Below are positions 8,657 to 25,752 of a DNA stretch of 64,000 nt, piece by piece. Location of the stretch: positions 248,001-312,000 of the forward strand of contig NZ_SACM01000001.1 in the NCBI RefSeq assembly GCF_004004565.1. Direction: 5' to 3'. Both the position numbers and the translations under genes were made by a program. The stretch is from Inhella crocodyli (lineage in GTDB: Bacteria > Pseudomonadota > Gammaproteobacteria > Burkholderiales > Burkholderiaceae_C). How positions within the stretch are numbered: position 1 is the first letter of the stretch; every line of letters begins with the position of its first letter. A model generated the notes under the pieces. It had not been told where the DNA came from, did not search any database, and was given only the letters and a program-made list of their open reading frames with translations.

Positions 8657-8779
8657 GGACGACTCCGGTTGAATGGACGTGCCTTGACGCTAACGCGCCG
8701 TTTTCGGTTGCACCACGGTGGCTGCACCCCAACCACGAAGACTTCGTGGCGGAGGTCACGAGGCCACCGCTCCAGCGCG

Positions 8780-9769
8780 TCAGGCGCGCCGCGGCGGCTC
8801 GGTGCCCAACCAGGGGTCGAATGCGCGTCGCGGCGTCACGGCCATGGTGCGGTGCGCGAGTTCGCGCAGCACCTTGGCCGCTGCCGGGGTGGCCACGTCG
8901 ATGCCCAGCCCTGCGTCGGCCGGCCAGTCGGCGTCCAGGCGCAGGTAGCGATCGCCCAGTCGGTCTTCCACCATGGCTTGCACGTGCTGCTGCTGGGCGG
9001 AGATGAGGGTCAGGATGAGTCGGCCGTCCGACAGCCAACCCACGGCACCGGCGTCCTCGTCCACGCCGTCGCGGGGGCGGTAATGCGCGGTGGCGGTGCC
9101 GACCGACAGCATGGACACCGAGGCCAGATCCACGCCCATGAAGTGCTCGGCCTCGTGCAGGGCCACCTGGTCGGGGGCCACCGCTACCAGGCCCCCATCG
9201 GCGTACAGGCGACCGCCGACCGACACCGACGGGAAGTAGGCCGGTGCGGCGCAGGACGCCAGCGCCACGTCGGACGCCCGCAGGGGCCCGTCGCCTTTGG
9301 AGGCGGCGGCGTGCGGCGTTTTGAAGACCTTGGTGCCGCAGGTGTGCACGTCCACGGCGGTGACGAGGGTGGGGTGGCGTGCATCCTTCAGGCAGGCGTC
9401 GCCCAACTCGTCCTCGAGGGCCTGCCGCAAGGCCACGCCGCTGTACTTGGGGCCCATGACGGAGCGGGTCAAGTCCATGAGTCGGCTCACCGTGCCGCCT
9501 GGCAGGCGGCGGTCGGAAAACACCTCGGTGCCGCGCCGCACGAACAGGTCGACCATGCGCTGCATCGGCACCTCGAAGGCCAGGCCCAGGGCCAACAGGC
9601 CGCCAATGGAGGTGCCCGCCAGCAGGTCGAAGCAGCGGCCCAAGGGCTGTCCCGCCTCCTCCTCCAACAGCGCCAGAACCTGGGCGGTGTACAGACCCAA
9701 GAAGCCCCCCCCACTGAGGGCCAAGACGCGAAAGCCGGCGCCTTCGGGCGGAAGTGGGCGGGGCCCCAT
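8780..9769 (-). CDS. Patatin-like phospholipase, CapV/CBASS-effector-like, without a visible cyclase
   Basis: The 329-residue protein is a patatin-fold lipid acyl hydrolase. It shows the oxyanion-hole motif LSGGGFLGLYT (residues 18-28), the nucleophile Ser54 in GTSIGG, and the catalytic Asp191 in YADGGLVA. The order and spacing, especially CFDLLAGTSIGGLLALGLAF, resemble CapV/CapE-type phospholipases that act as cyclic-nucleotide-activated CBASS effectors. That likeness is from memory of the family, not from a search. No CD-NTase, Cap2/Cap3 or HORMA gene is in the window. Instead the gene starts 4 bases after the acnA stop, so the two are probably cotranscribed. A general phospholipase role is an equally fair reading. 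Confidence 0.85.
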   Translation of the reverse strand: MGPRPLPPEGAGFRVLALSGGGFLGLYTAQVLALLEEEAGQPLGRCFDLLAGTSIGGLLALGLAFEVPMQRMVDLFVRRGTEVFSDRRLPGGTVSRLMDLTRSVMGPKYSGVALRQALEDELGDACLKDARHPTLVTAVDVHTCGTKVFKTPHAAASKGDGPLRASDVALASCAAPAYFPSVSVGGRLYADGGLVAVAPDQVALHEAEHFMGVDLASVSMLSVGTATAHYRPRDGVDEDAGAVGWLSDGRLILTLISAQQQHVQAMVEDRLGDRYLRLDADWPADAGLGIDVATPAAAKVLRELAHRTMAVTPRRAFDPWLGTEPPRRA

Positions 9770-9773
9770 GGTT

Positions 9774-12479
<2,706 letters not shown>

Positions 12480-12525
12480 GGGTGCTCTCGGTGGGCGAGG
12501 GGATCGACCCATTATGCGGAGCATG

Positions 12526-12561
12526 AAAAAGCCCGCAAGCCGGGGCGGCTTGCGGGCTTTT
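12526..12561 (-). terminator. Rho-independent terminator after acnB
   Basis: An 11-base perfect stem (GCCCGCAAGCC pairing with GGCTTGCGGGC) with a 5-base GC loop is flanked by A5 on the left and T4 on the right. On the reverse strand the stem is followed by TTTTT, as expected for the end of the acnB transcript. The symmetry means it could also stop forward transcription. It separates acnB from acnA. Confidence 0.9.
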
Positions 12562-12582
12562 GGGTGGGGCTTGATGCGGGTT

Positions 12583-15174
12583 TTAGACCGTCACGCCCTT
12601 GGCCGTTTCTGCGTACTCCTCGATCTGGTCGAAGTTCATGTACTTGTAGATGCTGCCGGCGTCCTTGTTCACGATGCCCACGGCCTCGTGGTACTCGGCC
12701 ACGGTCGGGATGCGGCCCAGCTTCGAGCACACGGCGGCCAGTTCGGCCGAGCCCAAGAACACGTTGGTGTTCTTGCCCAAGCGGTTGGGGAAGTTGCGGG
12801 TCGAGGTCGACATGACCGTGGCGCCTTCCTTGACCTGGGCCTGGTTGCCCATGCACAGCGAGCAGCCGGGCATTTCGGTGCGTGCACCGGCAGTGCCGAA
12901 GGTGGCGTAGTGCCCTTCCTTGATCAGCTCGTTCTGGTCCATCTTGGTCGGCGGGGCAACCCAGAGCTTGACGGGGATGTCACGGGCACCGCCCAGGACC
13001 TTGGCGGCCGCGCGGAAGTGGCCGATGTTGGTCATGCACGACCCGATGAAGGCCTCGTCGATCTTCGTGCCGGCGACTTCGGACATGAACTTGGCGTCGT
13101 CCGGGTCGTTCGGGCAGCAAACGATGGGCTCCTTGATGTCGGCCAGGTCGATCTCGATCACGGCGGCGTACTCGGCGTCCTGGTCGGCTTCCAGCAGGTT
13201 GGGCTGGGCCAGCCAGGCCTCGACGGCCTTGATGCGGCGCTCCAGCGTGCGCTTGTCTTGGTAGCCGTCGGCGATCATGTTCTTCATCAGCACGATGTTG
13301 GAGGTCAGGTACTCCTTGATCGGCTCGGGGTTCAGCTTGATCGTGCAGCCGGCGGCCGAGCGCTCGGCCGAGGCGTCGGACAACTCGAAGGCCTGTTCCA
13401 CCTTCAGGTCGGGAAGGCCCTCGATTTCGAGGATGCGGCCCGAGAAGATGTTCTTCTTGCCCTTCTTCTCGACGGTTAGCAGGCCGGCCTTGATGGCGTA
13501 CAGCGGGATGGCGTGCACCAGGTCGCGCAGGGTCACGCCCGGTTGCATCTGGCCCTTGAAGCGCACCAGCACCGATTCCGGCATGTCCAGCGGCATCACG
13601 CCCGTGGCGGCGCCGAAGGCCACCAGGCCCGAGCCGGCCGGGAAGGAGATGCCGATGGGGAAGCGCGTGTGGCTGTCGCCGCCCGTGCCCACGGTGTCGG
13701 GCAGCAGCAGGCGGTTGAGCCAGCTGTGGATGACGCCGTCGCCCGGGCGCAGGGCCACACCGCCGCGGTTGCTGATGAAGGTCGGCAGTTCACGGTGCAT
13801 CTTCACGTCCACGGCCTTGGGGTAGGCGGCGGTGTGGCAGAAGCTCTGCATGACGAGGTCGGCCGAGAAGCCGAGGCAGGCCAGGTCCTTCAGCTCGTCG
13901 CGGGTCATTGGGCCGGTGGTGTCCTGGCTGCCGACGGTGGTCATCTTGGGCTCGCAGTAGGTGCCCGGGCGGATGCCCTGGCCTTCCGGCATGCCGCAAG
14001 CGCGACCGACCATCTTCTGCGCCAGGGTGAAGCCCTTGCCGGTGTCCACCGGCGCCTTGGGCAGGCGGAACAGCGTGGAGGCCGGCAGGCCAAGGAACTC
14101 GCGGGCCTTGCCCGTGAGCGAGCGTCCGATGATCAGGTTGATGCGACCACCGGCGCGCACTTCGTCCAGCAGCACCTCGCTCTTGAGCGCGAAGCGTTCG
14201 ATGACCTCGCCGTTTTTGCGGATCTCGCCGGCGTAGGGCAGCACGTCGATGACGTCGCCCATCTCCAGCTTGCTGACGTCCACCTCGATGGGCAGCGAGC
14301 CCGAGTCTTCTTGGGTGTTGAAGAAGATGGGGGCGATCTTGCCGCCCAGGGTCACGCCGCCGAAGCGCTTGTTGGGCACGAAGGGGATGTCTTCGCCGGT
14401 GGCCCAAATCACGCTGTTGGTGGCCGACTTGCGACTGGAGCCGGTGCCCACCACGTCGCCGACGTAGGCAACCAGGTGGCCCTTCTTCTTCAGCTCGTCG
14501 ATGAAGGCGATGGGACCGCGCTTGCCGTCTTCCTCGGGCTTGAAGGCCGCGTCGGGACGGGTGTTCTTCAGCATCGCCAAGTAGTGCAGCGGGATGTCCG
14601 GGCGGCTCCAGGCGTCCGGGGCGGGCGACAGGTCGTCGGTGTTGGTCTCGCCCGGCACCTTGAACACGGTGACGGTGATCTTCTGGGCCACTTCGGGGCG
14701 GGTGGTGAACCACTCGGCCTCGGCCCAGCTCTTCATCACGGCCTGGGCCTGCGCGTTGCCGGCCTTGACCTTTTCGGCGACGTCGTGGAAGGCGTCGAAC
14801 ATCAGCAGGGTCTTCTTCAGGCCCTCGGCGGCCACGTTGGCCACTTCGGCGTCGTCCAGCAGGTCGATCAGGGGCTTGACGTTGTAGCCGCCGACCATGG
14901 TGCCCAGCAGTTCGGTGGCCTTGGCCTTGCTCAGCAGGGCCACCTTCAGGTCCCCGTGCGCCACGGCCGACAGGAAGCTGGCCTTGACCTTGGCGGCGTC
15001 GTCCACGCCCGGGGGCACCCGGTGGGTCAGCAGGTCCAGCAAGAAGGCGTCTTCGCCGGCCGGCGGGTTCTTGATCAGCTCGATCAGCTCGGCCACTTGC
15101 TTGGCGTCCAGCGGCAGGGGCGGGATGCCCAAGGCGGCGCGTTCGGCGGCGTGTTGTCGGTAGGCTTGCAGCAT
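12583..15174 (-). CDS. acnB: Aconitate hydratase B
   Basis: AcnB is the main TCA-cycle aconitase of proteobacteria and also an iron-responsive RNA-binding protein in E. coli. The 863-residue protein has the AcnB-specific N-terminal HEAT-like domain ([20 protein letters not shown] to about residue 160). The swivel domain with [20 protein letters not shown] follows, then the catalytic domains with [19 protein letters not shown]. Cluster ligands are seen in [14 protein letters not shown] and [13 protein letters not shown], and CMTNIG is typical of AcnB rather than AcnA. It ends at a strong terminator. Upstream, vapC stops 34 bases before the acnB start, so read-through from vapBC is possible. 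Confidence 0.96.
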   Translation of the reverse strand: MLQAYRQHAAERAALGIPPLPLDAKQVAELIELIKNPPAGEDAFLLDLLTHRVPPGVDDAAKVKASFLSAVAHGDLKVALLSKAKATELLGTMVGGYNVKPLIDLLDDAEVANVAAEGLKKTLLMFDAFHDVAEKVKAGNAQAQAVMKSWAEAEWFTTRPEVAQKITVTVFKVPGETNTDDLSPAPDAWSRPDIPLHYLAMLKNTRPDAAFKPEEDGKRGPIAFIDELKKKGHLVAYVGDVVGTGSSRKSATNSVIWATGEDIPFVPNKRFGGVTLGGKIAPIFFNTQEDSGSLPIEVDVSKLEMGDVIDVLPYAGEIRKNGEVIERFALKSEVLLDEVRAGGRINLIIGRSLTGKAREFLGLPASTLFRLPKAPVDTGKGFTLAQKMVGRACGMPEGQGIRPGTYCEPKMTTVGSQDTTGPMTRDELKDLACLGFSADLVMQSFCHTAAYPKAVDVKMHRELPTFISNRGGVALRPGDGVIHSWLNRLLLPDTVGTGGDSHTRFPIGISFPAGSGLVAFGAATGVMPLDMPESVLVRFKGQMQPGVTLRDLVHAIPLYAIKAGLLTVEKKGKKNIFSGRILEIEGLPDLKVEQAFELSDASAERSAAGCTIKLNPEPIKEYLTSNIVLMKNMIADGYQDKRTLERRIKAVEAWLAQPNLLEADQDAEYAAVIEIDLADIKEPIVCCPNDPDDAKFMSEVAGTKIDEAFIGSCMTNIGHFRAAAKVLGGARDIPVKLWVAPPTKMDQNELIKEGHYATFGTAGARTEMPGCSLCMGNQAQVKEGATVMSTSTRNFPNRLGKNTNVFLGSAELAAVCSKLGRIPTVAEYHEAVGIVNKDAGSIYKYMNFDQIEEYAETAKGVTV

Positions 15175-15208
15175 GGATGGCTCCAGGGTGGGTGAGGGGA
15201 CGGCCGGC

Positions 15209-15613
15209 TCAGTCTTTGGGGACGATGAGTTTCAGGCCTTTGAAGTAATCGCGAAAGAAGACCGCGTCGCGGGTGATCAGGCCCTGGCATTGCAGCAGGG
15301 CGTGCGCGCCGATCAGAAAGTCGGCCACCACCCGCTCGCGCCGGCCACCGCGCTCGCGAAAGCGGCGCTGCATGTGGCCCGCGCGCACGGCGGCGTGCTC
15401 TTGGGTGGGTTCAAAGCGGATGCCGAACTCGGCCAGCGCTTCCATGGCGGTGTCGCGGGTGTCGAGCATGGCCTGCACCTCGGTCACGACGGCGTCGCAC
15501 ACCACCACCTCGCCTTGCGCCAAGGCTTGGGCCAGGGCGCGGGCGGACGAGTCGCCATGCCGCGGGTCGTCGGTCAAGACGTCCAGCAGCACCGAGGCGT
15601 CCACGGCGATCAT
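15209..15613 (-). CDS. vapC: PIN-domain toxin VapC
   Basis: VapC toxins are PIN-fold, metal-dependent RNases that usually cut initiator or other tRNAs or rRNA. The 134-residue protein has the four acidic active-site residues in expected places: Asp5 in [12 protein letters not shown], Glu45 in VVTEVQAML, Asp98 in [12 protein letters not shown] and Asp116 in [13 protein letters not shown]. Its ATG overlaps the TGA of the upstream antitoxin gene by 4 bases (ATGA). It looks intact. The acnB gene starts 34 bases downstream on the same strand. Confidence 0.92.
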   Translation of the reverse strand: MIAVDASVLLDVLTDDPRHGDSSARALAQALAQGEVVVCDAVVTEVQAMLDTRDTAMEALAEFGIRFEPTQEHAAVRAGHMQRRFRERGGRRERVVADFLIGAHALLQCQGLITRDAVFFRDYFKGLKLIVPKD

Positions 15614-15864
15614 GCCTGCGGGTCCAGGGGCTCGCCCGGTGCGCGACCGCGGGTGGCCCGCAGCGCGTCGTCGGTGCTTTGGAACCCGTCGGCCAGCTTG
15701 AAGCGGCCCTTGAGGCGGCTCAGCGCGTCGTCCACGTTCTTGCGCAGCACGATGCGGCCGCCTTCGAGTTCGACCTTGAGCACCGTGCCCTTGGTCAGGC
15801 CCAGTGCGTCACGCACGGCCTTGGGCAGCGTGATTTGGCCGCGTTCGGCCACGGTGGCTTCCAT
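15610..15864 (-). CDS. vapB: AbrB/MazE-type antitoxin VapB
   Basis: The 84-residue protein starts MEATVAERGQITLPKAVRDA, a classic SpoVT/AbrB swapped-hairpin DNA-binding domain (residues 1-47). It continues into an acidic, flexible C-terminus (DDALSRLKGRFKLADGFQST onward) that would wrap around VapC. The frame extends much further upstream, but the start at 15864 is fixed by the AbrB domain and by the operator repeats just upstream. VapB and VapC form a single translationally coupled unit, expected to repress its own promoter. Confidence 0.92.
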   Translation of the reverse strand: MEATVAERGQITLPKAVRDALGLTKGTVLKVELEGGRIVLRKNVDDALSRLKGRFKLADGFQSTDDALRATRGRAPGEPLDPQA

Positions 15865-15888
15865 GGTGGGGCTCCGGTGGAGGAGGGT

Positions 15889-15925
15889 GGTATGCGCCGA
15901 AAAGTATGCACGAATCATACATACC
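15889..15925. promoter_or_regulatory. Nested inverted repeats, candidate VapBC operator
   Basis: Upstream of vapB there is an outer pair GGTATG (15889-15894) / CATACC (15920-15925) and an inner pair GTATG (15904-15908) / CATAC (15916-15920). These are four GTATG half-sites over 37 bases, beginning 25 bases before the vapB ATG. AbrB-type antitoxins bind such TA-containing palindromes, and multiple half-sites suit cooperative binding by VapBC. The site is inferred from pattern and position. Confidence 0.6.
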
Positions 15926-16074
15926 TTGCGCGCCTGGTGTTGACCGCTGGCCCGCCACTTGGAAGGACGCGAACGATTGCACAGGCAGCGGCCTCCGACG
16001 GGACCGGACTTGCGTTGGGTCAACGGGGCCACGGTTCCATGGGCTAAGCTGGCCCCACACGAAGGAGGACGGCG

Positions 16075-16866
16075 ATGCGGCGGATGTCTTGGTGTTGGGC
16101 GGGTTGGGCCGCTATGGCGGTCGCGGGTGCGGTGCAAGCCGGTCCGGTGCTGCAGAAGGTGCAAGCGCAAAAGCTGATGCGGGTTTGCATCTGGCCCGAT
16201 TACTACGGCGTCAGCTACCGCAACCCCAAAACCGACGCGCTGTCGGGCATCGACATCGACCTGTCGGCCGAATTGGCCAAAGACCTGGGCGTCAAGCTGG
16301 AGCGCGTCGACAGTTCCTTCCCCAAGCTGATCGAGGACCTGACGCAGGACCGCTGCGACGTGGCGATGTTCGCCGTGGGCGTGCTGCCGCAGCGCGCCCA
16401 ACACCTGCGCTTCACCGAGCCGTATTTGCAGAGCGACATGTACGGCGTGACCACGCGAAGCAACCGCCAGGTCAAGACCTGGGACGACATCGACCAGGCG
16501 GGCGTGATGGTGGGCGTGCAGGCGGCGACCTTCATGGAGCCGGTGATGCGCGAACGCCTGAAGAAGGCGGAGATGGTGGTGATCAAGCCGCCGCAGACGC
16601 GCGAGCAGGAGCTGGAGGCGGGCCGCATTGACGTGTTCATGACGGACTACCCCTACAGCCGACGCCTGCTGGACAGTGCCGATTGGGCCCGCCTGGTGGC
16701 CCCGGAAAAGCCATTCTTCGTGCTGCCCTACGCCTACGCGGTGAAGCCGGGCGACGACGAATGGCTGAAAACGGTGAACGCCTTCGTGCAGCGCATCAAG
16801 AAGGACGGCCGCTTGCAGGCGGCGGCGCAGAAGGCAGGGCTGTCGGCCATCGTCATCTCGCGCTGA
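16075..16866 (+). CDS. Periplasmic solute-binding protein, family 3, without transporter partners
   Basis: The 263-residue protein has a signal peptide (MRRMSWCWAGWAAMAVAGAV, cleavage near QAG) and a type-II periplasmic binding fold. Evidence is the LMRVCIWPDYYGVSYRNP start, GIDIDLSAELAKDLGVKLER, the PKLIEDLTQDRCDVAMFAVG hinge, RFTEPYL, and GRIDVFMTDYPYSRRLL. Family 3 members bind polar amino acids or similar small ligands. A strong AAGGAGG ribosome site precedes the ATG. No ABC permease or ATPase is nearby. The next gene, a sensor kinase, starts 7 bases after its stop, so a sensing role feeding the kinases or chemoreceptors is more likely than transport. Confidence 0.88.
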   Translation: MRRMSWCWAGWAAMAVAGAVQAGPVLQKVQAQKLMRVCIWPDYYGVSYRNPKTDALSGIDIDLSAELAKDLGVKLERVDSSFPKLIEDLTQDRCDVAMFAVGVLPQRAQHLRFTEPYLQSDMYGVTTRSNRQVKTWDDIDQAGVMVGVQAATFMEPVMRERLKKAEMVVIKPPQTREQELEAGRIDVFMTDYPYSRRLLDSADWARLVAPEKPFFVLPYAYAVKPGDDEWLKTVNAFVQRIKKDGRLQAAAQKAGLSAIVISR

Positions 16867-16873
16867 GCGACGC

Positions 16874-18983
16874 TTGAGCCCGATCCCGCCCCCGGCCCTT
16901 AGGGCCGACGACGACGACCTGGCGCCTTGGCTGGCGCCGCGTTGGATCGTGGGCGCGGGCGCGCTGGCGGCCCTGGCCGTCTCGGCCTTCGCGCTGTGGT
17001 TTCTGCATTACGAGCGGCAGGAGCAGCGCAGCCAAGCCCTGCAGCGGGCGGCCTTGTACGCCCGCGTGCTCACCGACCAGGTGGACCGCAGTTTCGACGC
17101 GGTGCAGGTCACCCTGCGCACCATCGCCGATTCCTTGGAGTCGGGGGAATCGGCGCAGAACGCTGCGCAGCGCCTGAACCAGGCCTTGATGGGGGTGTCG
17201 TTCCTGCGCAGCCTGCACGTGGTGGATTCTGACGGTTTGGTCTTGGCGAGCACGCAGGCCAGCGCCACCGGCTGGTCGGTGCCGCCGGGCCTGCTCGGCA
17301 GCGCGCCATCGGTGGGGCGTTGGCGCGCGGCGGGATTGCTGGCCGGCCGCGATCTCAAGGACGCCCATGCAGTGGGCGCCGAACCGCCCAAGCGGGGCGT
17401 GCTGCCGGTGGTGTTCACGATGCGGGGCGGCGACGAGTTTGGCGGCAGCCATCGCTTGGTCGCCCTGGTCAACCCCGATCACTTCTCGACCCACTTCGAC
17501 CTCTTGCTGAAGGACACAGGCTTGCAAGCGGCGATGTTGCAGTTGGACCTGCGCGTGCTGGCGGGCTCGGAGGCCATGGGCGTTCCCATGGGCGTGGTGC
17601 CCGCCGACGCCGCGGGCTTGGCCCCCTTGCTCAAAGGACAGGCCTTCGACCAAGGCGTGGGCCTGGGTCTGGCGGGGGCGCCTGCGGTGCGTGCCCACCG
17701 CCACGCCCGGCAGGCACCCTGGTTGGTGGTGGTGGAGGAGCCCTTGACCGAGGCCGAGGCCGCGTTCCAGGCCTTGGCCCTGGAGACCTTGGCCGCTTGG
17801 GCCCTGGCCCTGGGTGTGGTGGTGGGGGCTTGCGCCTTGGCCCTGCAAAGCGCCCGGTCTCACCGGGCGGAGGCGGCCGAACGGGCCGCGGCGCGGCGGG
17901 AGTTGGCGCGCCAAGACGTGCTGACCGCCAACCTGATCGACGCCAGCGCCACGGCGCTGTACGCCATGGACGCCAACGGCCGCCTGCTGCTGGCCAACCA
18001 GGCCTGGGGACGCCTGGTGAACGCGGCGCCGGCCCAATGGATCGGCCAGGCCTTGCCATCCACGCTGCATTGGGCCGACCCGACCAGCCCCGAAGCGAGC
18101 GATGCCGAGCGCTTGGCGCGGGGCGACCTGGTCACCTTCGAGGTGAGCCTGCCCAGTGCCACCGGCCCGCGCGACATGCTGGTCAGCAAGGTGGCCGTCC
18201 ACGACGAGGCGGGCGAGCCCTTGGCCGTGGTGGGCAGCCTCACCGACATCAGCGTCTACCGCGAGGCCGAGCGCCGAAGTCGCGAGGCGGCCGAGGCCGC
18301 ACGACAGGCCAACGACGCCAAGTCGGAGTTCATCGCCAACATCAGCCACGAACTGCGCACGCCCTTGCAAAGCATCTTGGGCTTCTCCGAAATCGGTCAA
18401 ATGCGCTGCACCGAGTCGCCCGCGGCGCAGGGCTACTTTCGTCGGGTGCACGACGCGGGCAAGCACATGCTGTCCTTGGTCGAGGACTTGCTGGACCTGG
18501 CCAAGCCCGAGCTGACGGCGGCGCAAATGACGCTGGAGGCCCTGCCCATCGGGGCCTTGGCGGCCGAGGTGCTCGACGAACTGTCGGCGCAAGCGCTGCG
18601 CAAGCAGATTCGCGTGCAGCAGCACGGGCTGGCCTTGGGCGCGCTGGCCCGGGTTGAACGCCGGGGCTTCCAGCAGGTCGTGCGCAACCTCGTGGCCAAT
18701 GCCCTGCGTTTTGCCCCCCAGGGCAGTGCCGTCGAGGTGACGCTGCAGAGCACCGACGACGGCGCGGTGCGGCTGACGGTCAGCGACCGAGGTCCGGGGG
18801 TGCCGGCGGCGGAGCTGGAGGCGATCTTTGCGCCCTTTGTGCAAAGCAGCGTGACCAAGACGCACGCGGGCGGCACGGGCCTGGGGCTGGCGATCTGCCG
18901 CCGTCTGGTGCAAGCGTTTGGTGGCCGCGTGTGGGCGGAAACGCGCCCGGGCGGGGGGGCGGTGTTCGTCGTGGAGTTGCCCC

Positions 18984-18991
<8 letters not shown>
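16874..18991 (+). CDS. Membrane sensor histidine kinase with periplasmic domain and PAS
   Basis: The 705-residue kinase has TM1 at about 25-46 (WIVGAGALAALAVSAFALWF), a ~250-residue periplasmic sensor domain and TM2 near 300-322. A PAS domain follows at ~345-460 (LIDASATALYAMDANGRLLL). The HisKA phosphoacceptor is His492 in NISHELRTPLQS, and the HATPase carries N-box NLVANALRFAP, DRGPGVP and GGTGLGLAICR. The start is TTG at 16874; I see no ATG or GTG nearby that keeps TM1 intact. No receiver domain is attached. Its stop lies inside the start region of the next gene (8-base overlap), so the two kinases are made together and may share a pathway. Confidence 0.9.
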
Positions 18992-24344
<5,353 letters not shown>

Positions 24345-24564
24345 AGGCGTTTGGCCAAGATCAAGCCCGTGTCATTCTTCCGAAGGAGGCAGGGTTTCAC
24401 CCTGTGCTCAGGCGCCCCAGCGCATGCAATCGTGGGCTCAGGATTGAATCGATGGCGTTGCGGGGCCCACGCCCGGCACGCCCACCAGAAGCTTTCATGC
24501 CACGGTTCAGCGCTTCGACAGATTGCCGAAAGACAAGGTCAACGCCTTTGAGGGGAGGGCAGGC

Positions 24565-25035
24565 GTGAGCAATCCACCGACCGAGGGTGGCCTGGAATGG
24601 GCCTTGGGCGAATTGACGCAGGTCTGGAGCCGGCAGTTCGATGCCGTCCAGTCGGTGTTGCAGCACGGCAGCGCCGAGTTGCTGCACAGCTTCTCTCGCA
24701 TCCATGCCTTGCAGTCGCGCTGGGAGTCGACCACGGCGAACGATGGCCAGACCCACGAGGCCCTCGCCCAGGAACTGCACGAGGCCAGCGAGCAGGCCCT
24801 GCACGGCCTGCAGTTTGCCGACCGCCTGACACAGATGCTGGGCGTGCTGCAAGGCGATGTGGATCGCCTTCGTCGGGACATCGCCAACTTGCGCGAGGCC
24901 GACCCCGACACGGTGCGGCGCTGGCTGGACGAGTTGGCCGCTCACTACACCACCGACGAGCAGCGCGAACGCCATGGGGCACCGGGTGCCGCGCTGAGCA
25001 CCGACCCGGGACAGGCCGGCGTCGACTTTTTCTGA
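24565..25035 (+). CDS. CheZ-like chemotaxis protein (candidate CheY-P phosphatase)
   Basis: The 156-residue, mostly helical protein is probably started by GTG at 24565 behind an AGGGGAGGG ribosome site. The segment LQFADRLTQMLGVLQGDVDRL (Asp86 and Gln90) has the D-x3-Q arrangement of the CheZ active site (FQDLTGQ in E. coli CheZ) inside a long amphipathic helix. The C-terminus is a short conserved-looking tail (GVDFF) after a flexible Gly/Ala/Pro segment, as in CheZ, where the tail docks CheY. It sits directly upstream of cheY, as the partner does in enteric operons. The overall likeness is weak and shorter than E. coli CheZ (214 residues), so the phosphatase call is inference. Confidence 0.6.
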   Translation: MSNPPTEGGLEWALGELTQVWSRQFDAVQSVLQHGSAELLHSFSRIHALQSRWESTTANDGQTHEALAQELHEASEQALHGLQFADRLTQMLGVLQGDVDRLRRDIANLREADPDTVRRWLDELAAHYTTDEQRERHGAPGAALSTDPGQAGVDFF

Positions 25036-25087
25036 TCGATCTTCATTCCCGAAGCCCCGCCTTTCTTTCTTTGACGAGGACACAGCG

Positions 25088-25453
25088 ATGAGCAAAACAA
25101 TCTTGGTGGTCGACGACTCGGCCAGCTTCCGCACCGTGGTCAAGCTGGCCTTGCAGAAAGCGGGCTACACCGTCGTCGAAGCCGGCGACGGCAAGGACGC
25201 CTTGGGCAAGCTCACCGGCGCCAAGGTCAACCTGATCGTGTGCGACGTGAACATGCCCAACATGGACGGCCTGGCCTTCTTGAAGGAGGTGAAGACCATG
25301 GCGGCCTACAAATTCACGCCGGTGATCATGCTGACCACCGAGTCGCAGGAGAGCAAGAAGGCCGAGGGCCGGGCGGCCGGCGCCAAGGCCTGGATCACCA
25401 AGCCCTTCCAGCCCTCGCAGTTGGTCGACGCCGTCAACCGCCTCTGCGTCTGA
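25088..25453 (+). CDS. CheY-like single-domain response regulator
   Basis: The 121-residue protein is a stand-alone receiver. It has acidic Asp9/Asp10 (ILVVDDSASFR), phosphoacceptor Asp53 (LIVCDVNMPNMDG), Thr in MLTTESQ and Lys in AWITKPFQPSQL. A GAGGA ribosome site precedes the ATG. It lies between the CheZ-like gene and a STAS gene, inside the run that leads to cheA, so CheA is the probable donor and the upstream gene the probable phosphatase. Confidence 0.93.
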   Translation: MSKTILVVDDSASFRTVVKLALQKAGYTVVEAGDGKDALGKLTGAKVNLIVCDVNMPNMDGLAFLKEVKTMAAYKFTPVIMLTTESQESKKAEGRAAGAKAWITKPFQPSQLVDAVNRLCV

Positions 25454-25464
25454 ACCTTGGTGCC

Positions 25465-25752
25465 ATGAGCGAGCCCCTGCAACTCGGCGACGACTGGACG
25501 ATTCCCATGGCCAGCGAGCTGCACGGCCAGCTCTTGGCCGCGCTCATCGCCGGGGCAGAGCATGGTGAAGCCCCGAGCCTGGACCTCGGCGCCGTGCAGG
25601 GCATGGATTCCAGCGGCGTGCAACTGCTCTTGGCTTTGCGCCGCAGCCTGCACGAGCGGGGGCAGGAGTTGCAGATCGTGGCGGCCAGCGCGGCCGTGCG
25701 CGAGGCGCTCGACACCTACCGCTTGCGCGCCTTGTTGATGCCCGAATCATGA
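25465..25752 (+). CDS. STAS-domain protein (anti-sigma-factor-antagonist fold)
   Basis: The 95-residue protein is a single STAS domain. It carries the conserved loop LGAVQGMDSSGVQLLLALRR, where a Ser in DSSG is the usual phosphorylation site in SpoIIAA-like proteins. STAS proteins next to cheA are found in alternative chemosensory clusters and may act as a scaffold or second output switch. The ATG at 25465 is 11 bases after cheY, and the stop overlaps the cheA start by 4 bases (ATGA). No SpoIIAB-like kinase or PP2C phosphatase is in the window. Confidence 0.87.
   Translation: MSEPLQLGDDWTIPMASELHGQLLAALIAGAEHGEAPSLDLGAVQGMDSSGVQLLLALRRSLHERGQELQIVAASAAVREALDTYRLRALLMPES

Noticed and set aside
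8780-9769. A complete CBASS defence operon
   Set aside because: No CD-NTase, ubiquitin-like, TRIP13 or HORMA gene is adjacent on either side; only the phospholipase resembles a CBASS part.
24375-24524. Sigma-28-like promoters (TCAAGCCC...TCCGAAGG and ...GCCGAAAG) before the CheZ-like gene
   Set aside because: The -10 parts are only partial matches and no proper TAAA element lies at the right distance, so I do not list them as sites.
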